17,242 nt of DNA from Thermocladium sp. UBA166 (GCA_002508315.1 DAHE01000005.1:781-18022); one strand, 5' to 3'; counted from the stretch's first letter, positions 1 through 7,148 are shown. Program-made: numbers and translations. The notes: generated from the letters alone by a model not told the origin.

Positions 1-70
1 GGGGTTGGGGGGCGACGCGGCGAGGGTGGAGACAGCTTTAAAGCATGCATTGAGCGGGGTTAAGCAATGA
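1..70 (+). CDS. 3' end of an unidentified gene (partial)
   Basis: Reading from base 2, this frame is open to a TGA at 68-70 and gives a plausible C-terminus, GLGGDAARVETALKHALSGVKQ-stop in two halves (GLGGDAARVE, TALKHALSGVKQ). Its codons end mostly in G or C like the neighbouring genes. The stop overlaps the NAC start as ATGA, the usual form of translational coupling in this window. That suggests NAC is the second gene of an operon. Only 22 codons are visible, so no function can be assigned. Frame 1 is also open to a stop at 61-63 but reads less like a protein (GVGGRRGEGGDS). Confidence 0.5.
   Translation, partial: GLGGDAARVETALKHALSGVKQ
37..43 (+). promoter_or_regulatory. TATA box candidate for NAC
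   Basis: TTTAAAG lies with its centre about 27 nt before the NAC ATG, matching the spacing at other first genes here. It falls inside the 3' end of the preceding frame, so NAC may be both co-transcribed and transcribed alone. Confidence 0.45.
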
Positions 71-486
71 TAAACCCAAACGAGCTCCGCAAGATGTTGA
101 AGCGGATGGGGGTTGGTAACCTCAACGTGGAGGAGCTCAGCGCGGCTAAGGTCGTCATCTACCTGCGAAACGGCTCCGTGCTGGAGGTGCCTAACCCCAA
201 CGTGGCCGCCATAAAGATGCAGGGAATGGTGATATATCAAGTACAAGCCAGCGAGAGGGATGTCAAGACCACCCCCTCCTCCCCACAGCAGCAAGCCGCC
301 CCGGCCCAGTCCTCCATAATAATGAGCAGGCCCCCAACCGCACCAGAGCCCGCGGTCAGCGAGGAGGATGTCAGGCTGATAATGGATCAGACGGGGGCCA
401 CGAGGGATGATGCCGTCAAGGCATTGAAGGAGAGCGGGGGGGACTTGGCGGAGGCAATACTAAAACTGCAGGGCAAGAAGCAGTAA
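67..486 (+). CDS. nac: Nascent polypeptide-associated complex protein (archaeal NAC)
   Basis: This is the archaeal NAC, which in this family forms a homodimer at the ribosome exit tunnel and contacts emerging nascent chains. The 139-residue protein has the NAC domain at about residues 5-60 (the KMLKRMGV start, then a strand-rich part with the conserved PNPNVAAIKMQG and VIYQV). A proline/glutamine-rich linker spans about 66-95. A UBA domain spans about 98-137 (SEEDVRLIMDQTGATRDDA, then ALKESGGDLAEAILKL). This NAC-linker-UBA order and length are typical. The ATG is set by the ATGA overlap with the gene upstream and by a TATA box at the usual distance. The linker is unusually rich in Ser, Pro, Gln and Ala, as expected of a flexible tether. 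Confidence 0.95.
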   Translation: MINPNELRKMLKRMGVGNLNVEELSAAKVVIYLRNGSVLEVPNPNVAAIKMQGMVIYQVQASERDVKTTPSSPQQQAAPAQSSIIMSRPPTAPEPAVSEEDVRLIMDQTGATRDDAVKALKESGGDLAEAILKLQGKKQ

Positions 487-511
487 AAGAGGGAAGACTC
501 CGCTTTTCAAA

Positions 512-539
512 GGCTGGGATCCCTCAAAACCGCCCAGCC
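512..539 (+). other. Small hairpin downstream of NAC
   Basis: GGCTGGG (512-518) and CCCAGCC (533-539) form a perfect 7-bp stem with a 14-nt loop, 26 nt after the NAC stop. There is no T-run after it, so it does not look like a bacterial-type terminator. It may shape the 3' end of the NAC mRNA. A related CAAGGCTGGGG string recurs near 589-599. Confidence 0.3.
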
Positions 540-616
540 ACCGAAGAGGGCTGAGCAGCGCGATAAACGGGGAGGGGGCGTAATCCTCAAGGCTGGGGTC
601 GGGCCCGGAACGCAAT

Positions 617-626
617 TTTTATTAAA
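617..626 (+). promoter_or_regulatory. TATA box of the 647-1339 membrane protein gene
   Basis: TTTATTAAA-type element centred about 26 nt before the ATG at 647, consistent with leaderless transcription. Confidence 0.6.
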
Positions 627-646
627 GGCATCGGCGTTGATCCACA

Positions 647-1339
647 ATGGATTCAAAGCGCAGCGCGGTGACTTGGCTGGCCGTGGGCCTCCTCATCAAC
701 TTGGTCTTCGGGGTGGGCGTGGCCATCGCGGCGTTCTTGACAGTGTATAGCTCCATAATCGGGCTGGCCATAACGGGCGCCGGGGCTCCTGGGGCTGGCG
801 AGGTGATTCGATTAATGAATGAGGTGCTGGTGATGGCCATCATAGGGATAGCCGTGAATATCGCCACCGCCGTTACTCAGTACATAGGCTTCGCAGGGCT
901 GAGCAGGTCCAACCCCAAGTACTCGATTGGGAAGGTGGGCGCAGTGCTGGGCCCCGTGGGTTCCCTAGTAGCCCTCCCGGGCCTGTATCTCTTGATTAAC
1001 GCGGTTAGGGAGTTGGCAGTGAATAATAGAGTCCAGCCCACCACGCCGACCCTAGCCATGGAGCCGCAGCCGGCCGCGGTTCTCTCCGCATTGATCCCGG
1101 CCTCCATCCTAGCGCTGGTGGGGGGAGCAGTGGCGTTGGTGGGGTTCATAATGATAGCCATAGGCTACTACAGGCTGGGGGAGGAGCATGGATCGGACCT
1201 GGTAAGGGTGGGGGCCATCCTCTACATACTCGTCCTGATCCCCTACGCCGGCCCTGTTCTCTCCATCGTTGGATTCATATTGTTGATAGTGGGGGTGCTG
1301 GAGATAAGGCGGAGACTAGCGACGCCCCCCGGCGGTTAA
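647..1339 (+). CDS. Multi-pass membrane protein, DUF973-like
   Basis: The 230-residue protein is mostly hydrophobic, with about five membrane segments near residues 10-36, 58-82, 95-117, 142-172 and 188-222. There is a proline-rich loop at about 125-142 (NNRVQPTTPTLAMEPQP). The C-terminal part, YYRLGEEHGSDLVRVGAIL followed by a Gly-rich hydrophobic helix and a basic tail (EIRRRL), resembles the DUF973 membrane families common in Thermoproteota. That assignment is from memory of the pattern and the function is unknown. The ATG is supported by a TATA box 26 nt upstream. The gene ends tail-to-tail with the ABC permease, and their stop codons overlap in TTAA (1336-1339). Confidence 0.75.
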   Translation: MDSKRSAVTWLAVGLLINLVFGVGVAIAAFLTVYSSIIGLAITGAGAPGAGEVIRLMNEVLVMAIIGIAVNIATAVTQYIGFAGLSRSNPKYSIGKVGAVLGPVGSLVALPGLYLLINAVRELAVNNRVQPTTPTLAMEPQPAAVLSALIPASILALVGGAVALVGFIMIAIGYYRLGEEHGSDLVRVGAILYILVLIPYAGPVLSIVGFILLIVGVLEIRRRLATPPGG

Positions 1340-2079
1340 TCGCTTCTCCACTTCGACTTATACATGGCCATCAAGGTAAAGAGCGCGGCCTGCAGGGATA
1401 GGGAGAGCGCGGCGGCGAGCACGAGGGGCTCGGCGTAATGCGAGACCCCGCTGGCGTACTGTATTATGACGGACGCCGCGCTGACGGGGGAGACCGCCGC
1501 CAGGTAGGGGATGGGCAGGATGGTGGCTCTATAGAAGACTGGGAACAGCGTGCCGAGCGCGAACCCCATTATGTTCCCTATTGCCCACGCGTACCTCGTG
1601 TCCCTCAGGTACGTGGATATGGTGAACCCAAGCATTGATGAGGACAACCACTCAGCGAATAGCGCGGCGGCTATGGGGGCCGCGTCTAGGGGGGTTATGA
1701 ACCCCATGTAGGCCAGGACGCCCAGCATCACGGCTATTCCCGGGCTGGAGTAGACTAGGGAGGATAGGGCCAGGCCCAGTGTGTAGCTGACTGGGGTGAG
1801 GGGGGTCGCTATAAGCATGTTCTGGAACTTCAGCTCCAGCCTGTAGAACGCGCCGTCCCCGACCAACCCAACGCCGTTCACCCCTATCAGCATCGATATG
1901 CCCCCTATCAGGCCTATGCCGAGGTACTGATACCCGCCGAAGAATATTATCATCAACGCTATAGACGCCGGCGCCGTGAGGGATGAGGCCAGCCACACGG
2001 GCATCCTCGTCATGGCCAGCCAACCGTTTATCCACGCTATGACGAGCGACCCGCGCAGCTGCGTCGTGATCCTACTCAT
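1336..2079 (-). CDS. ABC transporter permease (ABC-2 type)
   Basis: The membrane half of an ABC-2 type exporter, paired with the ATPase immediately upstream. The 247-residue protein has about six hydrophobic segments, starting with the helix in WLASSLTAPASIALMIIFFGG and ending in a short basic tail (MYKSKWRSD). The segment GAFYRLELKFQNMLIATPLTPVSY is the cytoplasmic 'coupling' stretch typical of ABC-2 permeases. I place the start at 2079 (MSRITTQLRGS) because GAGGTG lies about 7 nt upstream on the minus strand and the ATG overlaps the ATPase stop by 8 bp. A start at 2106 would add nine unlikely residues (MRGRPRWAA). The substrate cannot be read from the sequence. Confidence 0.9.
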   Translation of the reverse strand: MSRITTQLRGSLVIAWINGWLAMTRMPVWLASSLTAPASIALMIIFFGGYQYLGIGLIGGISMLIGVNGVGLVGDGAFYRLELKFQNMLIATPLTPVSYTLGLALSSLVYSSPGIAVMLGVLAYMGFITPLDAAPIAAALFAEWLSSSMLGFTISTYLRDTRYAWAIGNIMGFALGTLFPVFYRATILPIPYLAAVSPVSAASVIIQYASGVSHYAEPLVLAAALSLSLQAALFTLMAMYKSKWRSD

Positions 2080-2989
2080 CGCTGCCCACCTCGGCCTCCC
2101 CCTCATCCCTCCACCCGCCCAGCAGGTATATCACGGCGTCCTCCAGGGCCTTCCTCCTGGCCGTGACCGTCATGCCCCTGCCAATCAACTCGGTGGAGAG
2201 GGAGCCGGCCACGGCCGAGTCCACGTATATTATGTACCTATTCCCCAGCCTCACGTGGGGCTCGTCCAGCTCCAGGGAGTCGCCGTAGGCCTCCACCACG
2301 GCATCCCCCGGCGCCAGGGAGAGAAGCTCCTTAGGGGAGCCGCGCCGGATCACCGTGCCCGAGTCTATTATGAAGACCTCATCGCTCAAGAGCTCGGCCT
2401 CCTCCACGTAGTGAGTGGTGAGCAGTATGGCCGCGCCGCTCCGCCTCAGCTCGGCCAGGGCGTCCCACACGCTTCTCCTGCTTATTATGTCGAGGCCCAC
2501 CGTTGGCTCATCCAGGAATATTAGGGAGGCATTGCTCGCCAACGCCATAGCCACGAGGACCCTCCGCTTCAACCCGCCGGACAAGTTGAACAACTGAGTC
2601 CCCCTATAGGGCTCCAGGGAGAGCCTCTCCATCGCCCACTCAGCCATTCTCTTGGCGTCGCCGCGGCTGAAGCCCTTCAGCAATAGGTATGAGTAGATGG
2701 CCTCCCACACCGTTATGAAACTAATGGGGCGAGCCTCCTGCGGTATTATCGATATCAACGGCCTCACCCTGCTCGGGTGCCTCACCGCGTCCACCCCCAG
2801 TATCTCCACTTCCCCCTTTGTGGGGAGAAGCTCCGTGGACGCTATCCTGACGAAAGTCGTCTTCCCAGCCCCATTGGGGCCCAGCAGCGTGGCTATCCTG
2901 GCCTTCCCTATCTCCAAATCAACCCCCCTGAGGGCCCACCTCCTCCCGTCGTACGTCTTGTAAACCCCCCTAGCCGTCAGGACGCTCAT
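2072..2989 (-). CDS. ABC transporter ATP-binding protein
   Basis: The energising subunit of the ABC-2 exporter. Counting from the 2989 ATG, the 305-residue protein has Walker A GPNGAGKTT at 37-45 and a Q-loop in SIIPQEARP. The ABC signature LSGGLKRR lies near 132-139, Walker B and D-loop in LIFLDEPTVGLD, and the H-loop in LLTTHYVEEAE. A C-terminal domain of about 85 residues follows, as in DrrA/CcmA-type ATPases. The start forms an ATGA overlap with the stop of the preceding RNA-binding gene (2986-2989). A longer frame to 3034 would run back into that gene with sequence unlike an ABC protein. With a PadR gene heading the operon, a drug or toxic-compound exporter is a reasonable guess but is not shown. 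Confidence 0.95.
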   Translation of the reverse strand: MSVLTARGVYKTYDGRRWALRGVDLEIGKARIATLLGPNGAGKTTFVRIASTELLPTKGEVEILGVDAVRHPSRVRPLISIIPQEARPISFITVWEAIYSYLLLKGFSRGDAKRMAEWAMERLSLEPYRGTQLFNLSGGLKRRVLVAMALASNASLIFLDEPTVGLDIISRRSVWDALAELRRSGAAILLTTHYVEEAELLSDEVFIIDSGTVIRRGSPKELLSLAPGDAVVEAYGDSLELDEPHVRLGNRYIIYVDSAVAGSLSTELIGRGMTVTARRKALEDAVIYLLGGWRDEGEAEVGSDE

Positions 2990-3423
2990 CGAATCATCAA
3001 CTCCTCTATGAGGGACTTGGCATCCCTGCCCCAAGCAATGCCTGGGTTGAAGTATATTACCAACCTCACCACGTCGCCGCCGTCGTCGAGCCTCATGGAT
3101 CCCAGGTACGCTGCTTGCTTGTTCAACCTCAGGTAGAACCTGTCGCCCTCCATCCTATCCCCCGCCGTCAGCATGAGCAATCGCCTATCCAATTCCCCCA
3201 GCATGGAGATCAACCTAGACGCCACGCGGTCCGGGCAACCGCTGGATCTACCTATCACGGCCCTCACTATCGTTATTGGGTTGCCGTAATGTCCCTGGGC
3301 CGACGTGACCTCGTAATCGACTCCGGGCCCCAGCGCGTTCATCAACGCCCGCATCACCCTTCCTTGGTCCTCCGTTGCATGAACGTGGGCCTCCGCCTCT
3401 ATCTTATCTATTCTACACCTCAT
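2986..3423 (-). CDS. RNA-binding protein of the COG1325 / PF01877 family
   Basis: The 145-residue protein matches the small archaeal RNA-binding family formerly called DUF54 (COG1325), once predicted to be linked to the exosome. Visible family marks are EAEAHVHATED near the N-terminus, the central SAQGHYGNPITIVRAVIG, and FYLRLNKQAAYLGSMRL in the C-terminal half. The biochemical role is not established. The start ATG at 3423 has GAGG a few bases upstream, and a possible TATA element (about 3457-3465) lies 40 nt away, so this gene may be leadered. It sits between a PadR regulator and an ABC ATPase and overlaps the latter by ATGA, an unexpected partner for a transporter. Confidence 0.9.
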   Translation of the reverse strand: MRCRIDKIEAEAHVHATEDQGRVMRALMNALGPGVDYEVTSAQGHYGNPITIVRAVIGRSSGCPDRVASRLISMLGELDRRLLMLTAGDRMEGDRFYLRLNKQAAYLGSMRLDDGGDVVRLVIYFNPGIAWGRDAKSLIEELMIR

Positions 3424-3426
3424 GAT

Positions 3427-3494
3427 GCCTCAATTACAGCTCATGAGCCCATGCGTGGATTTAATTTTTTCGGCCAACCCCACGCCTCAATTAC
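3427..3494. repeat. 11-bp direct repeat pair
   Basis: GCCTCAATTAC occurs exactly at 3427-3437 and 3484-3494. On the minus strand it reads GTAATTGAGGC: one copy spans the PadR stop codon and the other holds the GAGG ribosome-binding site of the next gene. It may be a small duplication of the gene-end sequence. Confidence 0.5.
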
Positions 3495-3906
3495 CCCCTA
3501 TTACCTTCTCCATCTCAATCAATGCAGACCTAACGCGGTCCCTATCCTCCTTCCTCAACTTGTCCCAGTTATCCAGTATGTACCTGGCCATGGAGGTGAA
3601 CTCATCCACGGATCTGGCCAGCCTGTCGTCGGATGAGGGGCCCACCAAGTTCCTGCCGGCCTCCGTGATGACGTAGTACTTCTTCGTTCCCTCCACCTTA
3701 TCTATTCGTATCAAGCCCTCCTTCTCCAGCTCGTCCAGCATGGGGTAAAGAGAACCGGGGCTGGGCCGCCACATGCCCATGCTGGCCCGCTCCACCTCAT
3801 CCGAGATCTGGGCCCCGGTCATGGATCCCCTGGAGGCCAGCAGGTAAAGGATGAGGTACCTAAGGCCCCTCCTCTTCATGGCCCAATGCCTCCACCTATC
3901 CTGCAC
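3487..3906 (-). CDS. PadR-family transcriptional regulator
   Basis: A winged-helix repressor of the PadR family, whose members commonly control efflux genes next to them. The helix-turn-helix and wing are clear: RYLILYLLASRGSMTGAQIS, then PSPGSLYPMLDELEKEGLIR, then KKYYVITEAG. A helical tail of about 55 residues for dimerisation follows. I chose a GTG start at 3906 (VQDRWRHWAMKRRG, 139 residues) because the TATA box at 3928-3935 is 24-25 nt away, the spacing seen at other leaderless genes. The alternative ATG at 3879 (130 residues) has GGTGGAGG upstream and is also good. An upstream-extended frame to 3993 would run through the promoter. It heads the operon with COG1325 and the ABC exporter, and probably regulates itself and perhaps the divergent gene. 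Confidence 0.9.
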   Translation of the reverse strand: MQDRWRHWAMKRRGLRYLILYLLASRGSMTGAQISDEVERASMGMWRPSPGSLYPMLDELEKEGLIRIDKVEGTKKYYVITEAGRNLVGPSSDDRLARSVDEFTSMARYILDNWDKLRKEDRDRVRSALIEMEKVIGGN

Positions 3907-3927
3907 GCTGGGTCGGCGGCTAGCCCC

Positions 3928-3935
3928 TTTAAAAA
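3928..3935 (-). promoter_or_regulatory. TATA box of the PadR-COG1325-ABC operon
   Basis: TTTTTAAA on the minus strand, 24-25 nt before a GTG codon at 3906 and about 50 nt before the ATG at 3879. It lies back to back with the TATA box of the divergent gene only 30 bp away, so a regulator bound here could affect both directions. Confidence 0.65.
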
Positions 3936-3964
3936 TGCGGCGATCCGTAATCGACTCCGATTCG

Positions 3965-3973
3965 TTTTTAAAG
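3965..3973 (+). promoter_or_regulatory. TATA box of the 3994-4527 membrane protein gene
   Basis: TTTTTAAAG centred about 25 nt before the ATG at 3994, predicting a leaderless mRNA. Confidence 0.65.
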
Positions 3974-3993
3974 CGAGGCATGGGGGGAATCAC

Positions 3994-4527
3994 ATGGAGG
4001 CAAACGACGTGATGAGGGAGTTGACTAGGTGGTACATCAAATCCAGGCTGGTGGTGTACGCCGCGGTGTTCATATCGCTGCTGGGCGCCTTCCTGATGGG
4101 TTACGCCGTGTCGTCGCCGCCGTCCTACGCGGCTGAGGTTGAGGCAAGCATAAAATCATTCGAGGCAAGCATATCCGGCATGTCATTCCTAGCCGCGTCC
4201 CTGGCCCGCTTCGCATCGCTGCTGGGAACGGTGTGGATATCTTACATACCCATAGCGGGGCTGTGGTACGCCGCGTACGCCATGGTTAACCTCGGAGTGA
4301 TAGCCGCCATCCCGGCCATCGGGTACGGCGGGGTGGCGTCAGCCATAGCCGTCATGATAGCCATGTTCTTCCCCGTGGCGGAGGGATTGATGCTGGGATT
4401 CACGCTGGTGCTCAAGGCGCTCAAGAAAGACGTGCCCTCGAGATTCGTCAGGTACTTATGGACCCAGTACGTGATCGCCATAGTGATCTCCCTAGTCCTG
4501 CTCGGCCTCCTCTCCGCCGGCGCATGA
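3994..4527 (+). CDS. Integral membrane protein of unknown function
   Basis: I do not recognise a firm family. The 177-residue protein has a short basic N-terminus (MEANDVMRELTRWYIKSR) and one membrane helix at about 19-40. A helical extracytoplasmic or re-entrant stretch at about 45-70 (EVEASIKSFEASISG) and about four more hydrophobic segments follow. Its shape loosely recalls SpoIIM/DUF95-like membrane proteins, including the motif-like YAMVNLGVIAAIP, but this is weak. The ATG at 3994 is supported by a TATA box 25 nt upstream; the frame extends back to 3886 only through the promoter. It is divergent from the PadR operon and runs into the Clp1-like gene: its TGA overlaps a possible ATG of that gene at 4524. 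Confidence 0.75.
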   Translation: MEANDVMRELTRWYIKSRLVVYAAVFISLLGAFLMGYAVSSPPSYAAEVEASIKSFEASISGMSFLAASLARFASLLGTVWISYIPIAGLWYAAYAMVNLGVIAAIPAIGYGGVASAIAVMIAMFFPVAEGLMLGFTLVLKALKKDVPSRFVRYLWTQYVIAIVISLVLLGLLSAGA

Positions 4528-4552
4528 AGGCCGGAGACTGCATGGCGGCATC

Positions 4553-4561
4553 TTTAAAAAA
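4553..4561 (+). promoter_or_regulatory. TATA box candidate for the Clp1-like gene
   Basis: TTTAAAAAA centred about 25 nt before a GTG codon at 4581. If used, the first 19 codons of the longer Clp1 frame are not translated. Confidence 0.55.
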
Positions 4562-4580
4562 TGCACATCATAGAAAGGAC

Positions 4581-5894
4581 GTGGATGCCGTTAATTTGGG
4601 GCCTGGCTCCACGGTGAGGATAGAGGGGCCGGCTAGCGTGAAGGTGCTGAGGGGCACCGTGTACGTGCTGGGGACAACTTACGGAGTTGGGTCTAAGCTG
4701 ACCATATTGAGGACCAAGAAGGTGGTCGTGAAGTCCATGGATGAGTCGCAGCTGGAGGTGGTGCTGGGTCCCGAGGGCAGGATAGAGCCTGCGCAGGGAG
4801 AGGAGAGCATAGAGGCGTGGGAGGAGGCCGCGGAGGCGGTGGCTCGATCCAATAGGCGGGTCGTCGTGTTGGGAATGATGGATGTGGGGAAGACCACGTT
4901 CACGATAATGGTCGCCAACAAGGCAATAGCCGCGGGCAGAACAGTTGGGGTGATAGATGCTGATCCGGGCCAGAACGACTTGGGGCCCCCCACCACCATC
5001 ACGTGCACCAAGACCAGCGAGCCGATAACCCACCTCAGCATGCTGCCGCCGCTCAAAATGGTGTTCCTGAGGGCGACTAGCCTGGAGCACACCTGGAGGG
5101 AGGCGATAGATGGCGTGGCGAAGCTGGCGGATTACTTGGAGGCGGAGGGGGCTGACTTGGAGGTTATAAACACGGATGGGTGGATAACGGAGCCCACCGC
5201 AATACAGTACAAGCTTCAAATGCTGGAGGGCTTGAGGCCCGACGCGGTGGTCTTAATACAGAAGGAGGGAGAGGCCGCGGATCTCCTAAGCGCGGTGGAG
5301 GCGGGCGGGTTCAACGTGATTCAGCTGCCGGCCCCGCCCCTCGCGGTGAAGACTAGGGAGGAGCGGAGGCTTCATAGGGAGATGGGCTACGGCAAGTACT
5401 TAATGCCGGCCAGGACCGCCACCATTAACCTCCTCGAGAAGCCCATAATCAACGTGCCGATAGGGAGGGGAGTCCCACTCGACGCTGGGCTTAGGGCGCT
5501 CGTGGCGAGGTACCTGGGGATGCCGATAGCCTATGGAGAGCAGGTGGGGAGGAGGGCCATAATGACGTCGCCCGCTGTCAAGGAGCTGGTGGTGAAGGCA
5601 CTGCCGGGAGTGGAGGTGGCGATACTGCCGATGAATTGGGAGGAGGGGCTCCTCGCCGCGCTGGAGGATGGGGAGGGGTACCTGGTGTCGCTGGCCATGA
5701 TTAAGAAGATATACTACGGGAGCGGCAGGGTGGTTCTCGTGATGCCGTCCAGGGTGGAGGAGTTAAGGGCCATAGATCACATAAGGCTGGGCATGATAAG
5801 GTTGGGCGATAATTACGAGGAGAAGGAGAAGGTTCACTACATTAATAAGCTAGAGAGAATCCTGTCGGGAAGTGATGAGGTAAAACACGGCTGA
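4581..5894 (+). CDS. Clp1/GRC3-type polynucleotide 5'-hydroxyl kinase
   Basis: This is an archaeal member of the Clp1/Grc3/Nol9 RNA kinase family, which phosphorylates 5'-hydroxyl RNA ends; archaeal relatives have shown this activity on RNA and DNA. The N-terminal beta domain (about 1-75) carries STVRIEGPASVKVLRGTVYV. The P-loop GMMDVGKTT is at 98-106 when counted from the GTG at 4581. The clasp/Walker B region DADPGQNDLGPPTTI and the TDGW that follows are typical of the family. About 150 more residues form the C-terminal domain. I favour the leaderless GTG at 4581 (437 residues) because of the TATA box and the family fit. ATG 4542 (GGAG upstream) and ATG 4524 (ATGA overlap with the previous gene) are alternatives. 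It could act in tRNA intron processing or rRNA maturation; this is inference. Confidence 0.92.
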   Translation: MDAVNLGPGSTVRIEGPASVKVLRGTVYVLGTTYGVGSKLTILRTKKVVVKSMDESQLEVVLGPEGRIEPAQGEESIEAWEEAAEAVARSNRRVVVLGMMDVGKTTFTIMVANKAIAAGRTVGVIDADPGQNDLGPPTTITCTKTSEPITHLSMLPPLKMVFLRATSLEHTWREAIDGVAKLADYLEAEGADLEVINTDGWITEPTAIQYKLQMLEGLRPDAVVLIQKEGEAADLLSAVEAGGFNVIQLPAPPLAVKTREERRLHREMGYGKYLMPARTATINLLEKPIINVPIGRGVPLDAGLRALVARYLGMPIAYGEQVGRRAIMTSPAVKELVVKALPGVEVAILPMNWEEGLLAALEDGEGYLVSLAMIKKIYYGSGRVVLVMPSRVEELRAIDHIRLGMIRLGDNYEEKEKVHYINKLERILSGSDEVKHG

Positions 5895-5982
5895 GACCCG
5901 TGAGGAGCTGGCGACGGGCTGATAGATTTAGAAGCAGAGCGGGCTTTGGGGACAGTGGTTTAGTCAACTTATGTGAGTAAGG

Positions 5983-5993
5983 TTTTTAAAAAA
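5983..5993 (+). promoter_or_regulatory. TATA box of htpX
   Basis: TTTTTAAAAAA centred about 25 nt before the ATG at 6013. Confidence 0.65.
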
Positions 5994-6012
5994 GCTGCAC
6001 AGCGCGCTGCCC

Positions 6013-7008
6013 ATGAATTGGGAGTTAATCAAGCTCAGGCTCATGATGGGCTTGAGCAGCGTAACCATAGTCCTGCTATCGGTTGCCTTGCTTGTTGGCA
6101 TAGCGGAGCTGCTGAGCGGCGGCAGCCTATCCGTGGGGCTTTACCTAATAAGCGGAATGCTTGTCCTAGTGCTTATAATAAACATATTCCAGTGGCTCTT
6201 CGGCCCCTACATGATAAACGCCGTGTATAGGGCTCACGAGGTGACGCAGGACGACCCCAGCTATGGTTGGTTAGTGGACCTCGTGAGCGAGGTGTCGCGA
6301 GATAATGGATTCTCCAAGCCGCCCAAGGTTTACATAGCGGAGGCGCCGTTCCCCAACGCCTTCGCGTACGGGAGCCCAGTGGCTGGGAGGAGGGTCGCCA
6401 TAACCCGCCCCGCCCTTAGATTGCTGAACAAGGACGAGCTGGCGGCGGTGCTGGGCCACGAGCTCGGGCACTTGAGGCATAGGGACGTAGAGCTCTTAAT
6501 GGCAATAGGATTGATACCGGCGCTCATATACTGGCTCGGTTACTCCCTCATGTGGAGCGGCATATGGGGAGGAGCATGGGGGGATCGCGGGAATAATGGC
6601 TTGAGCATGATGGCGATAGGAGTTGCGCTACTTGGAGTCAGCTTCCTGTTCCAATTCGTGCTGCTCTACATGAATAGGCTGAGGGAGGCGTACGCCGACG
6701 TGAACTCCGCCCTCACCGTGCCGAACGCTGCCAAGAACCTGCAGCGGGCGCTCGCCAAGATAACCCTGTACATGGATCCCAGAGCAATAGCCAGGATAAA
6801 GAAGTCGCCCACTAACAACATGACTAAGATGCTCTTCTTCGCCCCCACCGACGATAAGATAGTGAGGGAGGCGGGCGACGCCGACGTGGAGGAGTTGATA
6901 GAGTACTGGCGCAGCTATAAGCCGAAGCCGTGGGATGACATACTCAGCGATCACCCTCACCCAGCCAAGAGGATACAACTGCTCGATAAAATATCCCAGT
7001 CCCAATAA
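6013..7008 (+). CDS. htpX: HtpX-like membrane zinc metalloprotease (M48)
   Basis: A membrane-bound M48 protease, expected to degrade damaged membrane proteins. The 331-residue protein has two N-terminal membrane helices (about 14-36 and 40-66), then a cytoplasmic start with NAFAYGSPV, typical of HtpX. The zinc motif HELGH is at 149-153 (ligands H149 and H153, catalytic E150). Two further hydrophobic segments lie at about 160-180 and 198-219. The third zinc ligand is probably E225 in NRLREAYAD. The C-terminus DDILSDHPHPAKRIQLL is the conserved HPp.rRI ending. The ATG is fixed by a TATA box 25 nt upstream. It appears monocistronic. Size and motif order are normal for archaeal HtpX. Confidence 0.95.
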   Translation: MNWELIKLRLMMGLSSVTIVLLSVALLVGIAELLSGGSLSVGLYLISGMLVLVLIINIFQWLFGPYMINAVYRAHEVTQDDPSYGWLVDLVSEVSRDNGFSKPPKVYIAEAPFPNAFAYGSPVAGRRVAITRPALRLLNKDELAAVLGHELGHLRHRDVELLMAIGLIPALIYWLGYSLMWSGIWGGAWGDRGNNGLSMMAIGVALLGVSFLFQFVLLYMNRLREAYADVNSALTVPNAAKNLQRALAKITLYMDPRAIARIKKSPTNNMTKMLFFAPTDDKIVREAGDADVEELIEYWRSYKPKPWDDILSDHPHPAKRIQLLDKISQSQ

Positions 7009-7034
7009 ACCCCTCCCTCTTCCCCAGAACCTCC

Positions 7035-7042
7035 TTTTAAAG
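7035..7042 (+). promoter_or_regulatory. Orphan TATA box upstream of a 17-codon ORF
   Basis: TTTTAAAG centred 24-25 nt before an ATG at 7063, the same geometry as the real leaderless genes here. No long gene follows. Confidence 0.4.
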
Positions 7043-7062
7043 TGCGAAAATTTAGTTTATTG

Positions 7063-7116
7063 ATGGCTAAATTAGGCTTAGCGGACGGAGACTTCCACCT
7101 CCCTCAACCCCCATAG
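7063..7116 (+). CDS. Possible 17-residue leaderless peptide
   Basis: ATG at 7063 opens a frame of 17 codons, MAKLGLADGDFHLPQPP, ending in TAG at 7114-7116. The TAG is a few bases from the TATA box of the next gene. The only support is the well-placed TATA box at 7035-7042. It might instead be the start of a non-coding RNA or a chance pattern. No family is recognised. Confidence 0.2.
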   Translation: MAKLGLADGDFHLPQPP

Positions 7117-7118
7117 AG

Positions 7119-7125
7119 TTTAAAA
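7119..7125 (+). promoter_or_regulatory. TATA box of the tRNA-binding protein gene
   Basis: TTTAAAA centred about 27 nt before the ATG at 7149. Confidence 0.65.
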
Positions 7126-7148
7126 CTGCTCGCCTCTCATTTGATCAA

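Noticed and set aside
4524..4580. Longer N-terminus of the Clp1-like kinase
   Set aside because: The extra 13-19 residues do not resemble the family, and the TATA box at 4553-4561 lies inside them. Kept only as an alternative start.
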